DNA of 64,000 bases from Moraxella lacunata (GCF_900453205.1 NZ_UGQU01000003.1:372001-436000); one strand, 5' to 3'; positions 19,253-29,614 are shown, counted from the stretch's first letter. The notes: a model not told the origin generated them from the sequence alone. Numbers and translations: made by a program.

Positions 19253-19339
19253 TGGTGCCCGGGGCCGGACTTGAACCGGCACGCTCAAAAGAGCGAGGGA
19301 TTTTAAATCCCTTGTGTCTACCAATTTCACCACCCGGGC
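19253..19339 (-). tRNA. tRNA-Leu (UAA)
   Basis: The minus strand from 19339 starts GCCCGGGTGGTGAAATTGG and ends CCCGGGCACCA. The seven-base acceptor stem pairs perfectly, the anticodon stem AGGGA/TCCCT encloses TTTAAAA giving anticodon UAA, and a variable arm (CGCTC/GAGCG) marks a class II tRNA. The T arm has GGTTCAAGTCC. CCA is encoded. Confidence 0.97.
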
Positions 19340-19362
19340 GGATTACTAAAAGTAATCAAAAA

Positions 19363-19436
19363 TGGAGGCTGAGGTCGGAATCGAACCGGCGTACACGGAG
19401 TTGCAGTCCGCTGCATGACCACTCTGCCACCCAGCC
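19363..19436 (-). tRNA. tRNA-Cys (GCA)
   Basis: The minus strand from 19436 reads GGCTGGGTGGCAGAGTGG and ends CTCAGCCTCCA. The anticodon loop CTGCAAC gives GCA for cysteine, and the T arm contains GGTTCGATTCC. CCA is encoded. It lies 23 bp upstream of tRNA-Leu and shares its promoter. Confidence 0.97.
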
Positions 19437-19470
19437 TTGTCTTGGTCAGTCAATGACCTAAGTGGTCGCT

Positions 19471-19498
19471 ATAATATCATGTTTTGGTAAAATTGCAA
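19471..19498 (-). promoter_or_regulatory. Sigma70 promoter of the tRNA-Cys/tRNA-Leu unit
   Basis: On the minus strand TTGCAA (19498-19493) is spaced 16 bp from TATTAT (19476-19471), about 35 bp upstream of tRNA-Cys. Confidence 0.65.
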
Positions 19499-19866
19499 GT
19501 ATTTTTTTAAAAAAAATTTTAAAAATTTTCGTCAAAAGTTCATAAAAACGGTCGTATTGTTCACAACTAGCCCAAAAAATCAAGTGCTTTTTTTGGTATT
19601 GATGTCAATAAAATTCATAACTTTTCGGATAAATTAGAGTATAATAGTCAGGTTTAGCTGTTTTTGAAAAAACAGGCATTTTTATCCAAAATGCAATGGC
19701 TTTAGCGTTTTACTTTTATTGGTTAATTTTCATTATAATATCATATAACATGAATAATATCATAAATATGAATTATTGAAAATCTATAAAAGCGTGTAAT
19801 CAAAAAAGTAAAACCCTAAAACTCTTTTTATGATTACTTTAAAATATTTATAGTAAGCAGGTATTT
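19499..19866. other. Gene-free AT-rich region upstream of the RND pump operon
   Basis: No open frame of note. A TATAAT at about 19640 on the plus strand could serve the pump operon, but no matching -35 stands out. There is no divergent TetR- or MarR-type regulator gene next to the operon, unlike classic acrAB loci. Confidence 0.5.
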
Positions 19867-21333
19867 ATGAAATTTAATTTAAAAGTATTAACATTCTCTG
19901 TGCTTGTGGCGACCATCGCCCTAGTGGGCTGTGGTAAAAACGACCAAGGGGCAGGCGGTGCAGGAGCGGGGGCAGGTGCTGCTCAGCAAATGCCCCCAGC
20001 GACCGTAGAAGTGCAGACGGTGTCGCTACGTTCAATACCCGTGGTCAAGTCCTTCTCAGGGCGTGTGACAGCGGTTGAGACATCCGAGGTGCGTCCACAG
20101 GTGACGGGTATTATTGAGTCTGTTGCTTTCCAAGAGGGCAGTTACGTCAAGGCAGGGCAAGAGCTGTACCGCCTAAACCGTGATAATTATATCAGTGCTG
20201 CTAACAGTAGTATCGCTGCCATTCAGACAGCGGAGGCAAGCTTGATTAGTGCCAGAGCCAGTCTTGCCGCCCAAGAGGCGACCCTTGCCCAAGCTCGGGC
20301 AGATTTGGCTCGTGTTGAGAGCTTGGTGGGTATCGATGCGGTATCAAAACAGCTGTATGACCAGCATAAGACCGCCGTGAGAACCGCACAGGCAAATGTT
20401 GAGGCTGCCAAAGCAACGGTCAATCAAGCCAATGCGTCAATCAACAGCGCCAAGGCAAACCGTGATGCCAGTCAGCTTGACATGAGCCGTACCATCATTC
20501 GAGCTCCGATTAGTGGTAAGATTGGCATATCGGCAGTCACCGCAGGGGCATTGGTCTCCGCCAGTCAAGCCACACCACTGGCGACCATCTCACGCACTGA
20601 CATGGTGTATGTGGACATCAGCCAGTCATCATCAGAGTTACTAAGACTGCGTCAGCAGATGGCAAGCGGGCAAGCCAGTGAGGGCTCAACAGAAGTGCAA
20701 ATCGTTCTAGAAGATGGCGAGACCTATCCGCTCATCGGACGTTTGGCACTCTCAGATGCCAGCGTGGATGAGGCGACAGGAGCGGTTAAGCTAAGAGCGG
20801 TGTTCCCGAACCCTGACGGACTGCTTATCCCAGGAATGTATGTCAATGCCAACCTGGCCCAGTCAGTGGTGCATAACGCCATGCTACTGCCCCAAACTGC
20901 CATCATTCGCACACCCAAAGGCGAAACTCAGGTCTATGTGGTCAATCAAAACAAACAAATTGAAGTGCGTAATGTCAAGACCGCAGGCACGTTCCAAGGT
21001 CAATGGGTAGTAACCGATGGTCTGACCAATGGTGATAATGTTGTTGTGGTTGGCGGTGCTAAGGTTAAGCCTGAGCAGGCGGTTGAGACACGTCCATACT
21101 CACCAAATGGTCAAAATCCCCAAGGAGTAGGTCAAGCCCCTGCCCAAGGACCTGTACAGAATCCTAACCAAGCCCCAAGCCAAGCTCCACAACAAAACAA
21201 AACCAGTCAGCAAGGACAGCAAGAGCAACAGGCACCAACAGCTCCTACTCAAAACCAAGCACCGACAGATGATGGTGCTGAACAAGCAGAAGCCCAAGCG
21301 ATGGCAGATGCTGCTGATGAAGTGGCACAATAG
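19867..21333 (+). CDS. acrA: RND efflux periplasmic adaptor (AcrA/MexA type)
   Basis: This lipoprotein (lipobox LVGC near residue 22) is the membrane-fusion subunit that joins the RND pump to the outer membrane channel. Family hallmarks are GRVTAVETSEVRPQVTGIIESVAFQEG, the paired lipoyl halves, a helical hairpin rich in Ala and Gln around residues 100-190, and TIIRAPISGKIG. The C-terminal tail after residue 400 is an unusually long Pro/Gln/Asn-rich low-complexity extension of about 80 residues. It is followed at 10 bp by the pump gene and then the channel gene. Confidence 0.93.
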   Translation: MKFNLKVLTFSVLVATIALVGCGKNDQGAGGAGAGAGAAQQMPPATVEVQTVSLRSIPVVKSFSGRVTAVETSEVRPQVTGIIESVAFQEGSYVKAGQELYRLNRDNYISAANSSIAAIQTAEASLISARASLAAQEATLAQARADLARVESLVGIDAVSKQLYDQHKTAVRTAQANVEAAKATVNQANASINSAKANRDASQLDMSRTIIRAPISGKIGISAVTAGALVSASQATPLATISRTDMVYVDISQSSSELLRLRQQMASGQASEGSTEVQIVLEDGETYPLIGRLALSDASVDEATGAVKLRAVFPNPDGLLIPGMYVNANLAQSVVHNAMLLPQTAIIRTPKGETQVYVVNQNKQIEVRNVKTAGTFQGQWVVTDGLTNGDNVVVVGGAKVKPEQAVETRPYSPNGQNPQGVGQAPAQGPVQNPNQAPSQAPQQNKTSQQGQQEQQAPTAPTQNQAPTDDGAEQAEAQAMADAADEVAQ

Positions 21334-21342
21334 GGGTAGGTG

Positions 21343-24300
21343 ATGTCAAAGTATTTTATTGAACGACCCATTTTTGCGTGGGTCATTGCTATTTTGATTA
21401 TGCTTGTGGGTATTATTGCGGTACGCAGTTTGCCCATTGAGCAGTACCCACAGATTGCCCCGCCAACGGTGTCGGTCAGTGCTGTCTATCCAGGCGCTGA
21501 TGCCGAAACAGTGGAAAACACCGTAACGCAGGTCATTGAACAGCAGATGAAAGGGCTTGATGGACTCATGTATATGTCATCAAGTTCATCAGCCAATGGT
21601 TCAGCGTCTGTTACGCTTACCTTTGAAAATGGGGTCAATCCAGACACCGCACAGGTGCAGGTGCAAAACAAACTGCAAGCAGCGACCAGTTCCCTGCCTA
21701 CTGACGTACAGCGTCAAGGCGTGTCGGTAAACAAGTCGAGCAGTAGTTTCTTGATGGTGGCGTCTTTTATCTCAGAAGATGGCAGTATGACCCAGTCGGA
21801 CATTGCTGACTACATCAACTCAAACGTGGTAGACAGTCTAAGCCGTGTCAATGGTGTGGGTTCTATCAATGTGTTTGGCTCGCCTTATGCCATGAGGATT
21901 TGGCTAGACCCTGCCAGATTATCATCTTATTCGCTCATGCCGTCTGACATCTCAGCAGCGATACAGTCGCAAAACGTGCAGGTGTCAGCAGGTCAGCTTG
22001 CCAATTTGCCAACTGACCTTGACCGCCAAGTGATTAATGCTACTGTAAGTGTGCAGAGCTTTTTACAAACACCTGAAGAATTTGGTAACATTTTGGTCAA
22101 AACTGACACGTCAGGGGCGAAAGTCTATCTACGAGATGTGGCGGATATTGAGCTGGGTTCAGAGAGTTATGCGGTAAAAACCCTCTATAATGGACAAGAA
22201 GCCGCGGGTTTGGGTATCATGCTCGCCTCTGGTGCCAATGCCTTAGAAGTGCGTGAAGCGGTACAACAAAGGCTTGATGAGTTATCACAAGGTTTTCCCA
22301 AGGGTTTAAAAATTGTCGTGCCTTATGATACCACACCATTTGTGAAGTTATCCATCAAGCAGGTGGTGATGACGCTATTAGAGGCGATTGTGTTGGTATT
22401 CTTAGTCATGTTCTTATTCTTGCAGAACTGGCGTGCGACCATCATTCCCACACTTGCCGTGCCTGTGGTTATCCTAGGAACGTTTGCGGTACTGCTGTTT
22501 TTTGGTTTTACCATTAATATTTTGACCATGTTTGCGATGGTGCTCGCCATCGGTCTGCTTGTCGATGACGCCATTGTTGTTGTGGAGAACGTCGAGCGTA
22601 TCTTAGAAGAAGACCCGAATATCTCGGTCAAAGATGCAACCATTCAGTCGATGGGCGAGATTAGTAAGGTGGTTATTGGTATTGCCTTGATTCTGTCAGT
22701 GGTATTTGTACCGATGATTTTCTTTGGTGGTTCATCTGGGGTGATTTATCGTCAGTTTGCTGCAACTCTTATCACCAGTATGTCGCTGTCGGCAGTGATT
22801 GCATTGGTGTTTACCCCTGCTTTATGTGTGACTATTCTAAAACGTCAAGCTCATAAAGACATTCATGCCCAAAAAGGCTTTTTTGGTTGGTTTAACCGCT
22901 TTTTCTTTAAAGCCAGTCGCAGTTACGAGAACTTTGTCGGTAAAACCTTTAATGCCAAATGGTTCTTTGCCATCGCCTATGCAGGTGTGATTGCGGTATT
23001 GGCACTGATTTTTGTGCGTTTGCCAAGCTCATTTGTACCAGAAGAAGACCAAGGTATGCTGATGACATTGGTGCAGCTGCCAGCAGGTTCGACGCTTGAT
23101 CAAACTGCTGCGGTCATGGAAAAGGTGGGTGGCTACTTTCGTGAACAAGAGGCGGATAACGTAGAGTCGGTCTTTACCATCTCAGGGTTTAGCTTTGGGG
23201 CAAGTGGTCAAAATGCGGGTTTGGCATTTGTTAAATTAAAAGATTGGAGTGAGCGTACCTCGGATGAGAGCGTGGCACAGGCGATTGCAGGGCGTGCCAT
23301 GGCGCTTAATGTCATGATTCCAGAGGCGACACTTGTGTATCCAATTGCCCCACCTGCGATTCAAGGCTTTGGTAATGCCAGTGGCTTTGATTTACAACTC
23401 CAAGACATCGGTGGTGTGGGTCATGAGAAGTTGTTAGAGGCACGTAATATGCTACTTGGCATGTCTACTCAAAATCCAACTGTGGCAGGTGTCCGTCCCA
23501 ATGGTCAAGAAGATGCTCCTAAGCTCAAAGTCAACATCAACCAAGAGCAAGCAGCTGCCTATAACCTAAATATGGCAACTGTCAATGCCACGCTTGCCCA
23601 AGCCTTTGGCGGCAGCTATGTTAATGACTTTATTGACCGTGGTCGTATCAAAAAGGTGTACATGCAAGGTAATCCTGACAGCCGTGCCACGCCTGAGGAC
23701 ATCAGCAAATGGCACGTGCGTAATGCCGAGGGACAGATGATTAGCTTTGGGGCATTCTCAGACAGCGAATGGCAGTTTGGTAGCCCTGGCTTAAACCGCT
23801 ATAATGGTCTGTCATCACTAAATGTTCAAGGTGCTGCCGCCCCTGGCAAGAGTACCGGTGATGCCATGCTTGCCATGGAAGAGATGATTGCACAACTGCC
23901 TGAGGGTATTGGTTATGAATGGACAGGTCTGTCACTAGAAGAGCGTAAATCAGGCGGTCAAGCATTGCCACTTTATATCATCTCCATGCTGGTGGTATTC
24001 CTATGTTTGGCGGCGTTGTATGAGAGCTGGTCGATTCCATTCTCGGTCATGTTGGTGATTCCGCTGGGGGTTGTCGGTGCGGTCATCTTTACCATGCTGC
24101 GTGGCTTTGCCAATGACGTGTACTTACAGGTGGGTCTATTGACGGTCATCGGTCTGTCCGCCAAAAACGCCATTTTGATTATTGAATTTGCCAAAGAAAT
24201 CCAAGAGTCGGGCAAATCCTTAAAAGAGTCGGTCATGACAGCAGCTCGTATGCGACTGCGTCCGATTATCATGACATCGCTTGCTTTTGGTATTGGTGTG

Positions 24301-24489
24301 GTACCACTGATGATTGCCACAGGGGCAGGCTCTGGCAGCCAAAACGCTGTTGGTACGAGTGTGGTCGGTGGCGTTATCACGGCGACTTTCTTGGGCGTGT
24401 TCTTTATTCCGATGTTCTATGTATGGGTGCGTTCGATTTTCCCATACAAATACAAAAAGACAACGAATGCGGACGTTCATAACGCCTAA
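21343..24489 (+). CDS. acrB: RND multidrug efflux permease (AcrB/MexB type)
   Basis: The 1048-residue inner membrane pump exports hydrophobic drugs, dyes and detergents by proton antiport. It begins MSKYFIERPIFAWVIAILIM and has the proton-relay segment AIGLLVDDAIVVVENVERI (paired Asp in TM4) and GLSAKNAILIIEFAKE in TM10. The ATG at 21343 is preferred over a GTG three bases upstream because AGGGGTAGG precedes it. Gene order and high similarity to AcrB motifs support the AcrAB-OprM naming used in Moraxella. Confidence 0.95.
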   Translation: MSKYFIERPIFAWVIAILIMLVGIIAVRSLPIEQYPQIAPPTVSVSAVYPGADAETVENTVTQVIEQQMKGLDGLMYMSSSSSANGSASVTLTFENGVNPDTAQVQVQNKLQAATSSLPTDVQRQGVSVNKSSSSFLMVASFISEDGSMTQSDIADYINSNVVDSLSRVNGVGSINVFGSPYAMRIWLDPARLSSYSLMPSDISAAIQSQNVQVSAGQLANLPTDLDRQVINATVSVQSFLQTPEEFGNILVKTDTSGAKVYLRDVADIELGSESYAVKTLYNGQEAAGLGIMLASGANALEVREAVQQRLDELSQGFPKGLKIVVPYDTTPFVKLSIKQVVMTLLEAIVLVFLVMFLFLQNWRATIIPTLAVPVVILGTFAVLLFFGFTINILTMFAMVLAIGLLVDDAIVVVENVERILEEDPNISVKDATIQSMGEISKVVIGIALILSVVFVPMIFFGGSSGVIYRQFAATLITSMSLSAVIALVFTPALCVTILKRQAHKDIHAQKGFFGWFNRFFFKASRSYENFVGKTFNAKWFFAIAYAGVIAVLALIFVRLPSSFVPEEDQGMLMTLVQLPAGSTLDQTAAVMEKVGGYFREQEADNVESVFTISGFSFGASGQNAGLAFVKLKDWSERTSDESVAQAIAGRAMALNVMIPEATLVYPIAPPAIQGFGNASGFDLQLQDIGGVGHEKLLEARNMLLGMSTQNPTVAGVRPNGQEDAPKLKVNINQEQAAAYNLNMATVNATLAQAFGGSYVNDFIDRGRIKKVYMQGNPDSRATPEDISKWHVRNAEGQMISFGAFSDSEWQFGSPGLNRYNGLSSLNVQGAAAPGKSTGDAMLAMEEMIAQLPEGIGYEWTGLSLEERKSGGQALPLYIISMLVVFLCLAALYESWSIPFSVMLVIPLGVVGAVIFTMLRGFANDVYLQVGLLTVIGLSAKNAILIIEFAKEIQESGKSLKESVMTAARMRLRPIIMTSLAFGIGVVPLMIATGAGSGSQNAVGTSVVGGVITATFLGVFFIPMFYVWVRSIFPYKYKKTTNADVHNA

Positions 24490-24578
24490 GCGTGGCAACC
24501 AATAGGAAGACATTGCCAAATTAGCCTGCATTGTGTATCATGACATGATTTGGGCTAATTTGGTTAAAGAGAGATATT

Positions 24579-26303
24579 ATGAAAAATAACATAAAAACAT
24601 CACGTGTGTTCATGCTAAGCACGCTTGCCTTGTTCATGACTGCGTGTAGTACCATTCCCCAAAAATCACAAAGTGTACTGGCTCAGCCAAAAGTGCCTGT
24701 AGAGTTGCCTTATGAAGTGCTTGATGTTGATACAACCATCAGCACGCCTGAGGCACCAAGCTTGGCAGGCATGCGTTGGCAAGATTTTTATGCCGACCCT
24801 AAATTAAAAGCTTTGATTGAAATGGGTCTGACTCACAATAAAGACTTACAATCAGCCATCTTGGCGGTGCAAAGTGCCAGGGCTCAGTATCAGATCACCA
24901 ATGCCAATGCCTACCCCAATATTGGCGTATCGGGCGGGGCAACTCGTGGGGCAGATGCTCGTGATAGAAATCCTAGCACCAATTATAATGTTGGACTTGC
25001 CCTGTCAAGTTATGAGCTTGATTTGTGGGGTCGGGTTGCTAGTGCCAAAGAAGCAGCACTACATGACTATCTGGCACAAAATTCTGCCAAAGACGCTGCT
25101 CAAATTTCTATCATCTCAGCAATCGCCCAAGGCTATGTCAATCTTAGCTATGCCATGGCACAACGTCAGCTCGCCCTAGAAACGTTAAAAACTCGTGAGC
25201 ATTCACTGTTCATTAACAATAAGCGTTTTGAGGCGGGCATTGATGCCAAATCAACCAGTCTGCAAGCCGAAGCGTCGCTAGAATCTGCCAAATTGGCAGT
25301 CTATCAGGCGGATACCAATATCTTAAAAACAAAAAATGCCTTGCAGTTATTATTGGGAACCCCGATACCTGTGGAGCTATTGCCTGATTTAGGCGTAAAT
25401 AACATCACCACGCAAAGTCTATTTAGTACGGGTCTGCCCAGTGAGTTGTTATACTATCGCCCTGACATTGTCCAAGCTGAACATCGCCTAAAAGCAGCAG
25501 GAGCGAACATCAATGTGGCTCGTGCTGCTTATTTTCCTAGCATTAGACTATCAAGCAACATCGGCTATGGCTCCACTGATTTGGGGGATTTGTTCAAATC
25601 AGGGACGTTTAGTTGGTCGGTGGGTCCGTCTATTAGCCTGCCAATTTTTGATGCAGGATACAGACGTGCTAATTATGAAGTCGCACAAATCGGTCAAAAG
25701 CAAGCCTTGGTGAATTATGAAAAAACCATTCAAACGGCATTTAAAGAAGTCTCTGATGTGCTTGCTACCCGTGCCACCATGGAACATCAGCTAAATTCAC
25801 AGTATCGCCTACAAAAAAATTATCAAGAAACCTATAACATTGCCCACGCACGTTTTCGCTCGGGGCTTGATAATTATCTTAATGTGCTAGATGCTGAGCG
25901 TTCGCTTTTTGCCAATCAACAAAGTATTTTGAATTTGGAATTACAAAAAATTCTAAGTCAGATTGAGCTTTATCAAGTATTAGGTGGGGGAGCGACGCTC
26001 TCGGCTGAGCAGATTACAAACTTTAATAAACAGCGTGAAGCCATGCAGACAGCAAGTCTTGCCACCCATGAGCAGTTGGCAAATGCCCAAATCAAAGGGG
26101 TTAATACTGTCACTAGCCCAGAGCTTGTACAGCCTGAGCCTAATAATATCAGTGTGGTAGAGCCATCAAATGTAGGTGGTGTGGCAACGAAGCTTGCCAC
26201 GACCAATGATGCACAGGCGACCAGTATGCCTGCCACTGACCCATCGGGATCAACCACCATCACCCCTGCTGATGATAGTGAGCCTGTGCAAGTAACTCCT
26301 TGA
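24579..26303 (+). CDS. oprM: Outer membrane efflux channel (OprM/TolC-like, NodT family)
   Basis: This is the outer membrane exit duct of the same pump. It has a lipoprotein signal (FMTACS), two repeats of the outer membrane efflux protein fold, LSSYELDLWGRV and PSISLPIFDAGYRRANYEVA, and LDAERSLFANQQSILNLE near the end of the barrel-helix domain. A C-terminal tail of about 90 residues rich in Thr, Pro, Ser and Val follows and is not part of the usual 470-490 residue OprM. It lies 89 bp after the permease gene and ends the operon before a strong terminator. Confidence 0.93.
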   Translation: MKNNIKTSRVFMLSTLALFMTACSTIPQKSQSVLAQPKVPVELPYEVLDVDTTISTPEAPSLAGMRWQDFYADPKLKALIEMGLTHNKDLQSAILAVQSARAQYQITNANAYPNIGVSGGATRGADARDRNPSTNYNVGLALSSYELDLWGRVASAKEAALHDYLAQNSAKDAAQISIISAIAQGYVNLSYAMAQRQLALETLKTREHSLFINNKRFEAGIDAKSTSLQAEASLESAKLAVYQADTNILKTKNALQLLLGTPIPVELLPDLGVNNITTQSLFSTGLPSELLYYRPDIVQAEHRLKAAGANINVARAAYFPSIRLSSNIGYGSTDLGDLFKSGTFSWSVGPSISLPIFDAGYRRANYEVAQIGQKQALVNYEKTIQTAFKEVSDVLATRATMEHQLNSQYRLQKNYQETYNIAHARFRSGLDNYLNVLDAERSLFANQQSILNLELQKILSQIELYQVLGGGATLSAEQITNFNKQREAMQTASLATHEQLANAQIKGVNTVTSPELVQPEPNNISVVEPSNVGGVATKLATTNDAQATSMPATDPSGSTTITPADDSEPVQVTP

Positions 26304-26313
26304 TTTTGTCATC

Positions 26314-26352
26314 AAAAAAGTCCGCAATCTGTGTTGGGTTGCGGACTTTTTT
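26314..26352 (+). terminator. Intrinsic terminator of the RND pump operon
   Basis: AAAAAAGTCCGCAA pairs with TTGCGGACTTTTTT; the A and T tracts allow bidirectional use, which would also serve the minus-strand gene at 26494. Confidence 0.9.
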
Positions 26353-26493
26353 CATAAAGTTAAGTGATGAGCAAAGGTGTTGTTTAAAAATGGCTTTTAA
26401 AATTGTGACTTGACATAGATGGTCATTGATATAATACGTGAAAATTATGGTCAAGATGATGAGTGGGGCTTGGCAAATACGCCATCAATATCG

Positions 26494-27462
26494 CTAGATG
26501 TGAGATTGCCTTTGTTGGTTTTCGGCATAGATTGCCACTTGTAGCCAGATGTTTGCTTGAATGTAGTCTTGCACTTGAATCTGACGGTTTTGCTCATTGC
26601 TGACGGCAGCGATACGCACCACAAAGGCTTCGGCATTGGGTTCACGTAAAATTGCCACATCAAAGAGCGTGATAGGCACGCCAAAAAATTCAGTATGGCT
26701 TATGCCCAATACCTGACCTTGGCACCATGCTTCATCTTCTTGCCCGAAGGTGTCGCCAAACAGATAAATACAGCTCTCCCCAAAGTTAATTTCTACAGGG
26801 GCAAGGGGTGTGTTTTCATCGCCGTCTTTGGGTGTCCATGTTTTTATTTGCTCATCAATGTCATCAGGCACTATGCCACCATTATCCGTCACGATGTCAT
26901 TAAAGGCACGATGATAGTGAATGGCTTTTGGGTTTTTGACCAGTAGCGTCTCATCTTTGTTGCTTGGTTCAATGTTGTACGCCCATGCACTAAAATTAGC
27001 AAAGTAATTTTTTGGGGTTTTGTACTCGTGGCGATTGATGGCGTAGAGCTGGTCAAAGGCGTAGATGGTTGTGCCATCGGCGGTTCTAAGGCGTAAAATG
27101 GCGTCAGCGGTACGCTCACAGCGAATCACTCGCTCAATCTGACAGTTCACGCCATAAGGGCTATGCACCGCAGGATAGGCATTGATAAAGGCGGTGGGCT
27201 TGCCGTTATCCATGGCAAGGATTTGCTTGATGTGACAAGGAGCGTCTTGTCCGAGTAAAAGGGTCTTATGATCAGTACGCCCCACGGTCAAACCAGCAGG
27301 CAGAGTGGCGGTCTCTAACATGGCTTGGAGCCAATCTGGCACGTCATCGGCAATGTTGTTAGTTAAAATCGCCCAATGATCGCCATGTCCTGCATTTTTG
27401 TCGCAAGGCAAGTCTATCTTTTGGGGTGGCACTTCATATTTGTAGTCGTAGCGAATGCTCAT
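26494..27462 (-). CDS. Conserved protein of unknown function
   Basis: The 322-residue product, MSIRYDYKYEVPPQ onward, has no signal peptide, no membrane segment and no motif I recognise. It is mildly acidic with several Cys and Trp residues and reads as a soluble cytoplasmic protein. It is the only long frame in this 1.2-kb interval and lies convergent to oprM and divergent from lolC. An AT-rich intergenic stretch of about 170 bp upstream separates it from lolC. I can give no function. Confidence 0.7.
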   Translation of the reverse strand: MSIRYDYKYEVPPQKIDLPCDKNAGHGDHWAILTNNIADDVPDWLQAMLETATLPAGLTVGRTDHKTLLLGQDAPCHIKQILAMDNGKPTAFINAYPAVHSPYGVNCQIERVIRCERTADAILRLRTADGTTIYAFDQLYAINRHEYKTPKNYFANFSAWAYNIEPSNKDETLLVKNPKAIHYHRAFNDIVTDNGGIVPDDIDEQIKTWTPKDGDENTPLAPVEINFGESCIYLFGDTFGQEDEAWCQGQVLGISHTEFFGVPITLFDVAILREPNAEAFVVRIAAVSNEQNRQIQVQDYIQANIWLQVAIYAENQQRQSHI

Positions 27463-27634
27463 GGGAGTTCCATATGAATAAATACCCCATCTTTATAAGG
27501 GGGAATTTTAAAAAATCAAGTCATCTTATCCTACTGATTTGGATAAAATTTATCATCATGAACGACAAAATCCCCAAAAGTATGCCAAAATGGTGTAAAC
27601 TATGGCGTCAAATTTTAAAAGGCAATCCCCATTT

Positions 27635-28873
27635 ATGTTTCGTCCCCTTGCTTTATTTATCGGGTTAAGATACACCCGAGCTGAGCGTAAAAATGGCTTT
27701 ATCTCCTTTATCTCACTCATCTCAATGATTGGGCTAACCCTTGGTGTGGCGGTGCTTATTACTGTTTTGTCGGTGATGAATGGTTTTGATAGGGAGTTAA
27801 AAACCCGCATTTTGGGCATGGTGTCACAGGCAAATGTCAGCTCTTATGAGATTATGCCTGATTGGCAAACACTTGCCAAAAAGATTGAAGAGAATGACAA
27901 AAATGTCGTGGCAACCGCTCCATTTATCGGATTGCAAGGCATGCTAACCGCTCACGGACAGGTGGCGGGGATTATGGTAACAGGTATTGAGCCTGAGTAT
28001 GAAACCAAAGTGTCCATCATTGGCGAACATATGGTGCAAGGTGACATCCATGTATTAAGGGCGGGGGAGTTTGGTATTGTCTTGGGTGAGAGCATGGTGC
28101 AATCTATGGGACTGATGATGGGCGATAAGGTAACCTTGGTAATGCCCGAGGCATCGGTATCGGTGGCGGGTGTTGTTCCTAGATTTAAGCGTTTTACCCT
28201 TGTGGGGACGTTTAGCATCAGCCCTGAGATTGACAGCACCATGGCGTATGTTGCCATGCGTGATGCAGGCGTGCTACTGCGTCTGCCCGAGGGGGCTCAG
28301 GGCATTCGCCTAAAAATGAATGATATTTTTAAAGCCCCCCAAGCGGCACTAAAAGCACAGAACATCGCTCCTGAGCGTTTGATTGCTAATGACTGGACAA
28401 GCACGCACGGCAATCTATTCTCCGCTATTCAAATGGAAAAAGCCATGGTGGGACTACTGCTTTTTTTAATCATTGTGGTGGCGGCTTTTAATATCGTGTC
28501 TAGCCTTGTAATGCTTGTGACGGATAAAAAATCTGACATTGCCATTTTAAAGACCTTTGGGGCAAGTCCTAAGCTTATCATGCAAGTCTTTATGGTGCAA
28601 GGCATGATTATTGGCGTGATTGGTACGATAGCAGGGACGATATTGGGCATAACTTTTGCTTTGACGGTGAGTGATATTTTAGGTTTTATTAATAATTTCT
28701 TTGGACTGCATTTGTTTGATGCGTATTTTGTCAATTATCTGCCATCACAAGTAAAGGTGAGTGATGTACTGCTTATCACGTCCGCATCATTTTTATTGTC
28801 ATTTGTCATGACTATTTATCCTGCTTTGCGTGCGTCAAAAATTCAGCCCGCCCAAACCTTGCGTTATGAATAA
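27635..28873 (+). CDS. lolC: Lipoprotein-releasing ABC transporter permease (LolC/E)
   Basis: This inner membrane permease works with LolD to hand outer membrane lipoproteins to LolA. It opens FRPLALFIGLRYTRAERKNGFISFISLISMIGLTLGVAVLITVLSVMNGFDREL, the LolC/E signature, here cited in parts: FIGLRYTR, LISMIGLTLGVA and VMNGFDREL. Three more helices lie in the C-terminal third. An upstream ATG at 27602 would add 11 residues; 27635 matches the family N terminus. Only one permease gene is present, so the complex may use a single LolF-like homodimer. lolD follows 9 bp later. Confidence 0.92.
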   Translation: MFRPLALFIGLRYTRAERKNGFISFISLISMIGLTLGVAVLITVLSVMNGFDRELKTRILGMVSQANVSSYEIMPDWQTLAKKIEENDKNVVATAPFIGLQGMLTAHGQVAGIMVTGIEPEYETKVSIIGEHMVQGDIHVLRAGEFGIVLGESMVQSMGLMMGDKVTLVMPEASVSVAGVVPRFKRFTLVGTFSISPEIDSTMAYVAMRDAGVLLRLPEGAQGIRLKMNDIFKAPQAALKAQNIAPERLIANDWTSTHGNLFSAIQMEKAMVGLLLFLIIVVAAFNIVSSLVMLVTDKKSDIAILKTFGASPKLIMQVFMVQGMIIGVIGTIAGTILGITFALTVSDILGFINNFFGLHLFDAYFVNYLPSQVKVSDVLLITSASFLLSFVMTIYPALRASKIQPAQTLRYE

Positions 28874-28882
28874 GGAAATTAG

Positions 28883-29563
28883 ATGAGTATTATTTTAGAG
28901 GCAAAAAATATCAGCAAAATCTATGACGAAGGCAAAATTCAAACATCTGTACTGACAGGGCTTGATTTAACCGTTCATCAAGGCGAACGTGTTGCCATCG
29001 TTGGTAGTAGCGGTTCGGGCAAAAGCACGCTGTTGCACTTATTGGGGGGCTTGGATATACCGACCACAGGCGAAGTGTGGCTCAAAGGCGTGTGCCTAAA
29101 TCATCTAAATGAGACGGCACGTGGGCAGATGCGTAATGAGCATTTGGGTTTTATTTATCAGTTTCATCATCTACTGGCGGAGTTTAGTGCCACCGAAAAT
29201 GTCGCCATGCCCCTGCTCATGCGTGCTGATGTCAGTATTAACGAAGCAAAAGATAGGGCAAATGAACTGCTAGACCGTGTCGGTCTGTCGCACCGTACCC
29301 ACCACCGCCCAAGCGAGTTGTCAGGCGGTGAGCGTCAGCGTGTAGCGATTGCCCGTGCGTTGGTGACACGCCCGAGTTTGGTGTTGGCTGATGAGCCAAC
29401 GGGCAACCTAGATGATGATAACGCCTTGGCGGTGTTTGAGCTACTCTCAGAGCTACAAGATACGCTTGGCATGGCACTACTCATGGTCACACACGACAGG
29501 GCATTGGCGGCACGAGCTGATAGGGTGCTACACATGAAAAGTGGGACGTGGGCGCAGTTTTGA
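28883..29563 (+). CDS. lolD: Lipoprotein-releasing ABC transporter ATPase LolD
   Basis: The 226-residue ATPase drives lipoprotein extraction from the inner membrane. Walker [17 protein letters not shown], the Q loop in FIYQFHHLL, the signature [15 protein letters not shown] and Walker [13 protein letters not shown] are intact. [16 protein letters not shown] is typical of LolD within the MacB/LolD group. It overlaps no gene and is ended by the shared terminator before lldD. Confidence 0.94.
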   Translation: MSIILEAKNISKIYDEGKIQTSVLTGLDLTVHQGERVAIVGSSGSGKSTLLHLLGGLDIPTTGEVWLKGVCLNHLNETARGQMRNEHLGFIYQFHHLLAEFSATENVAMPLLMRADVSINEAKDRANELLDRVGLSHRTHHRPSELSGGERQRVAIARALVTRPSLVLADEPTGNLDDDNALAVFELLSELQDTLGMALLMVTHDRALAARADRVLHMKSGTWAQF

Positions 29564-29614
29564 TGGATGGTTCAATGAACTGTATGGGTTTGCCATAGGT
29601 AAATGCATCAGTAA

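Noticed and set aside
26260..26454. A 64-codon minus-strand frame after oprM
   Set aside because: It runs through the strong terminator hairpin of the pump operon and overlaps the oprM end; no ribosome binding site.
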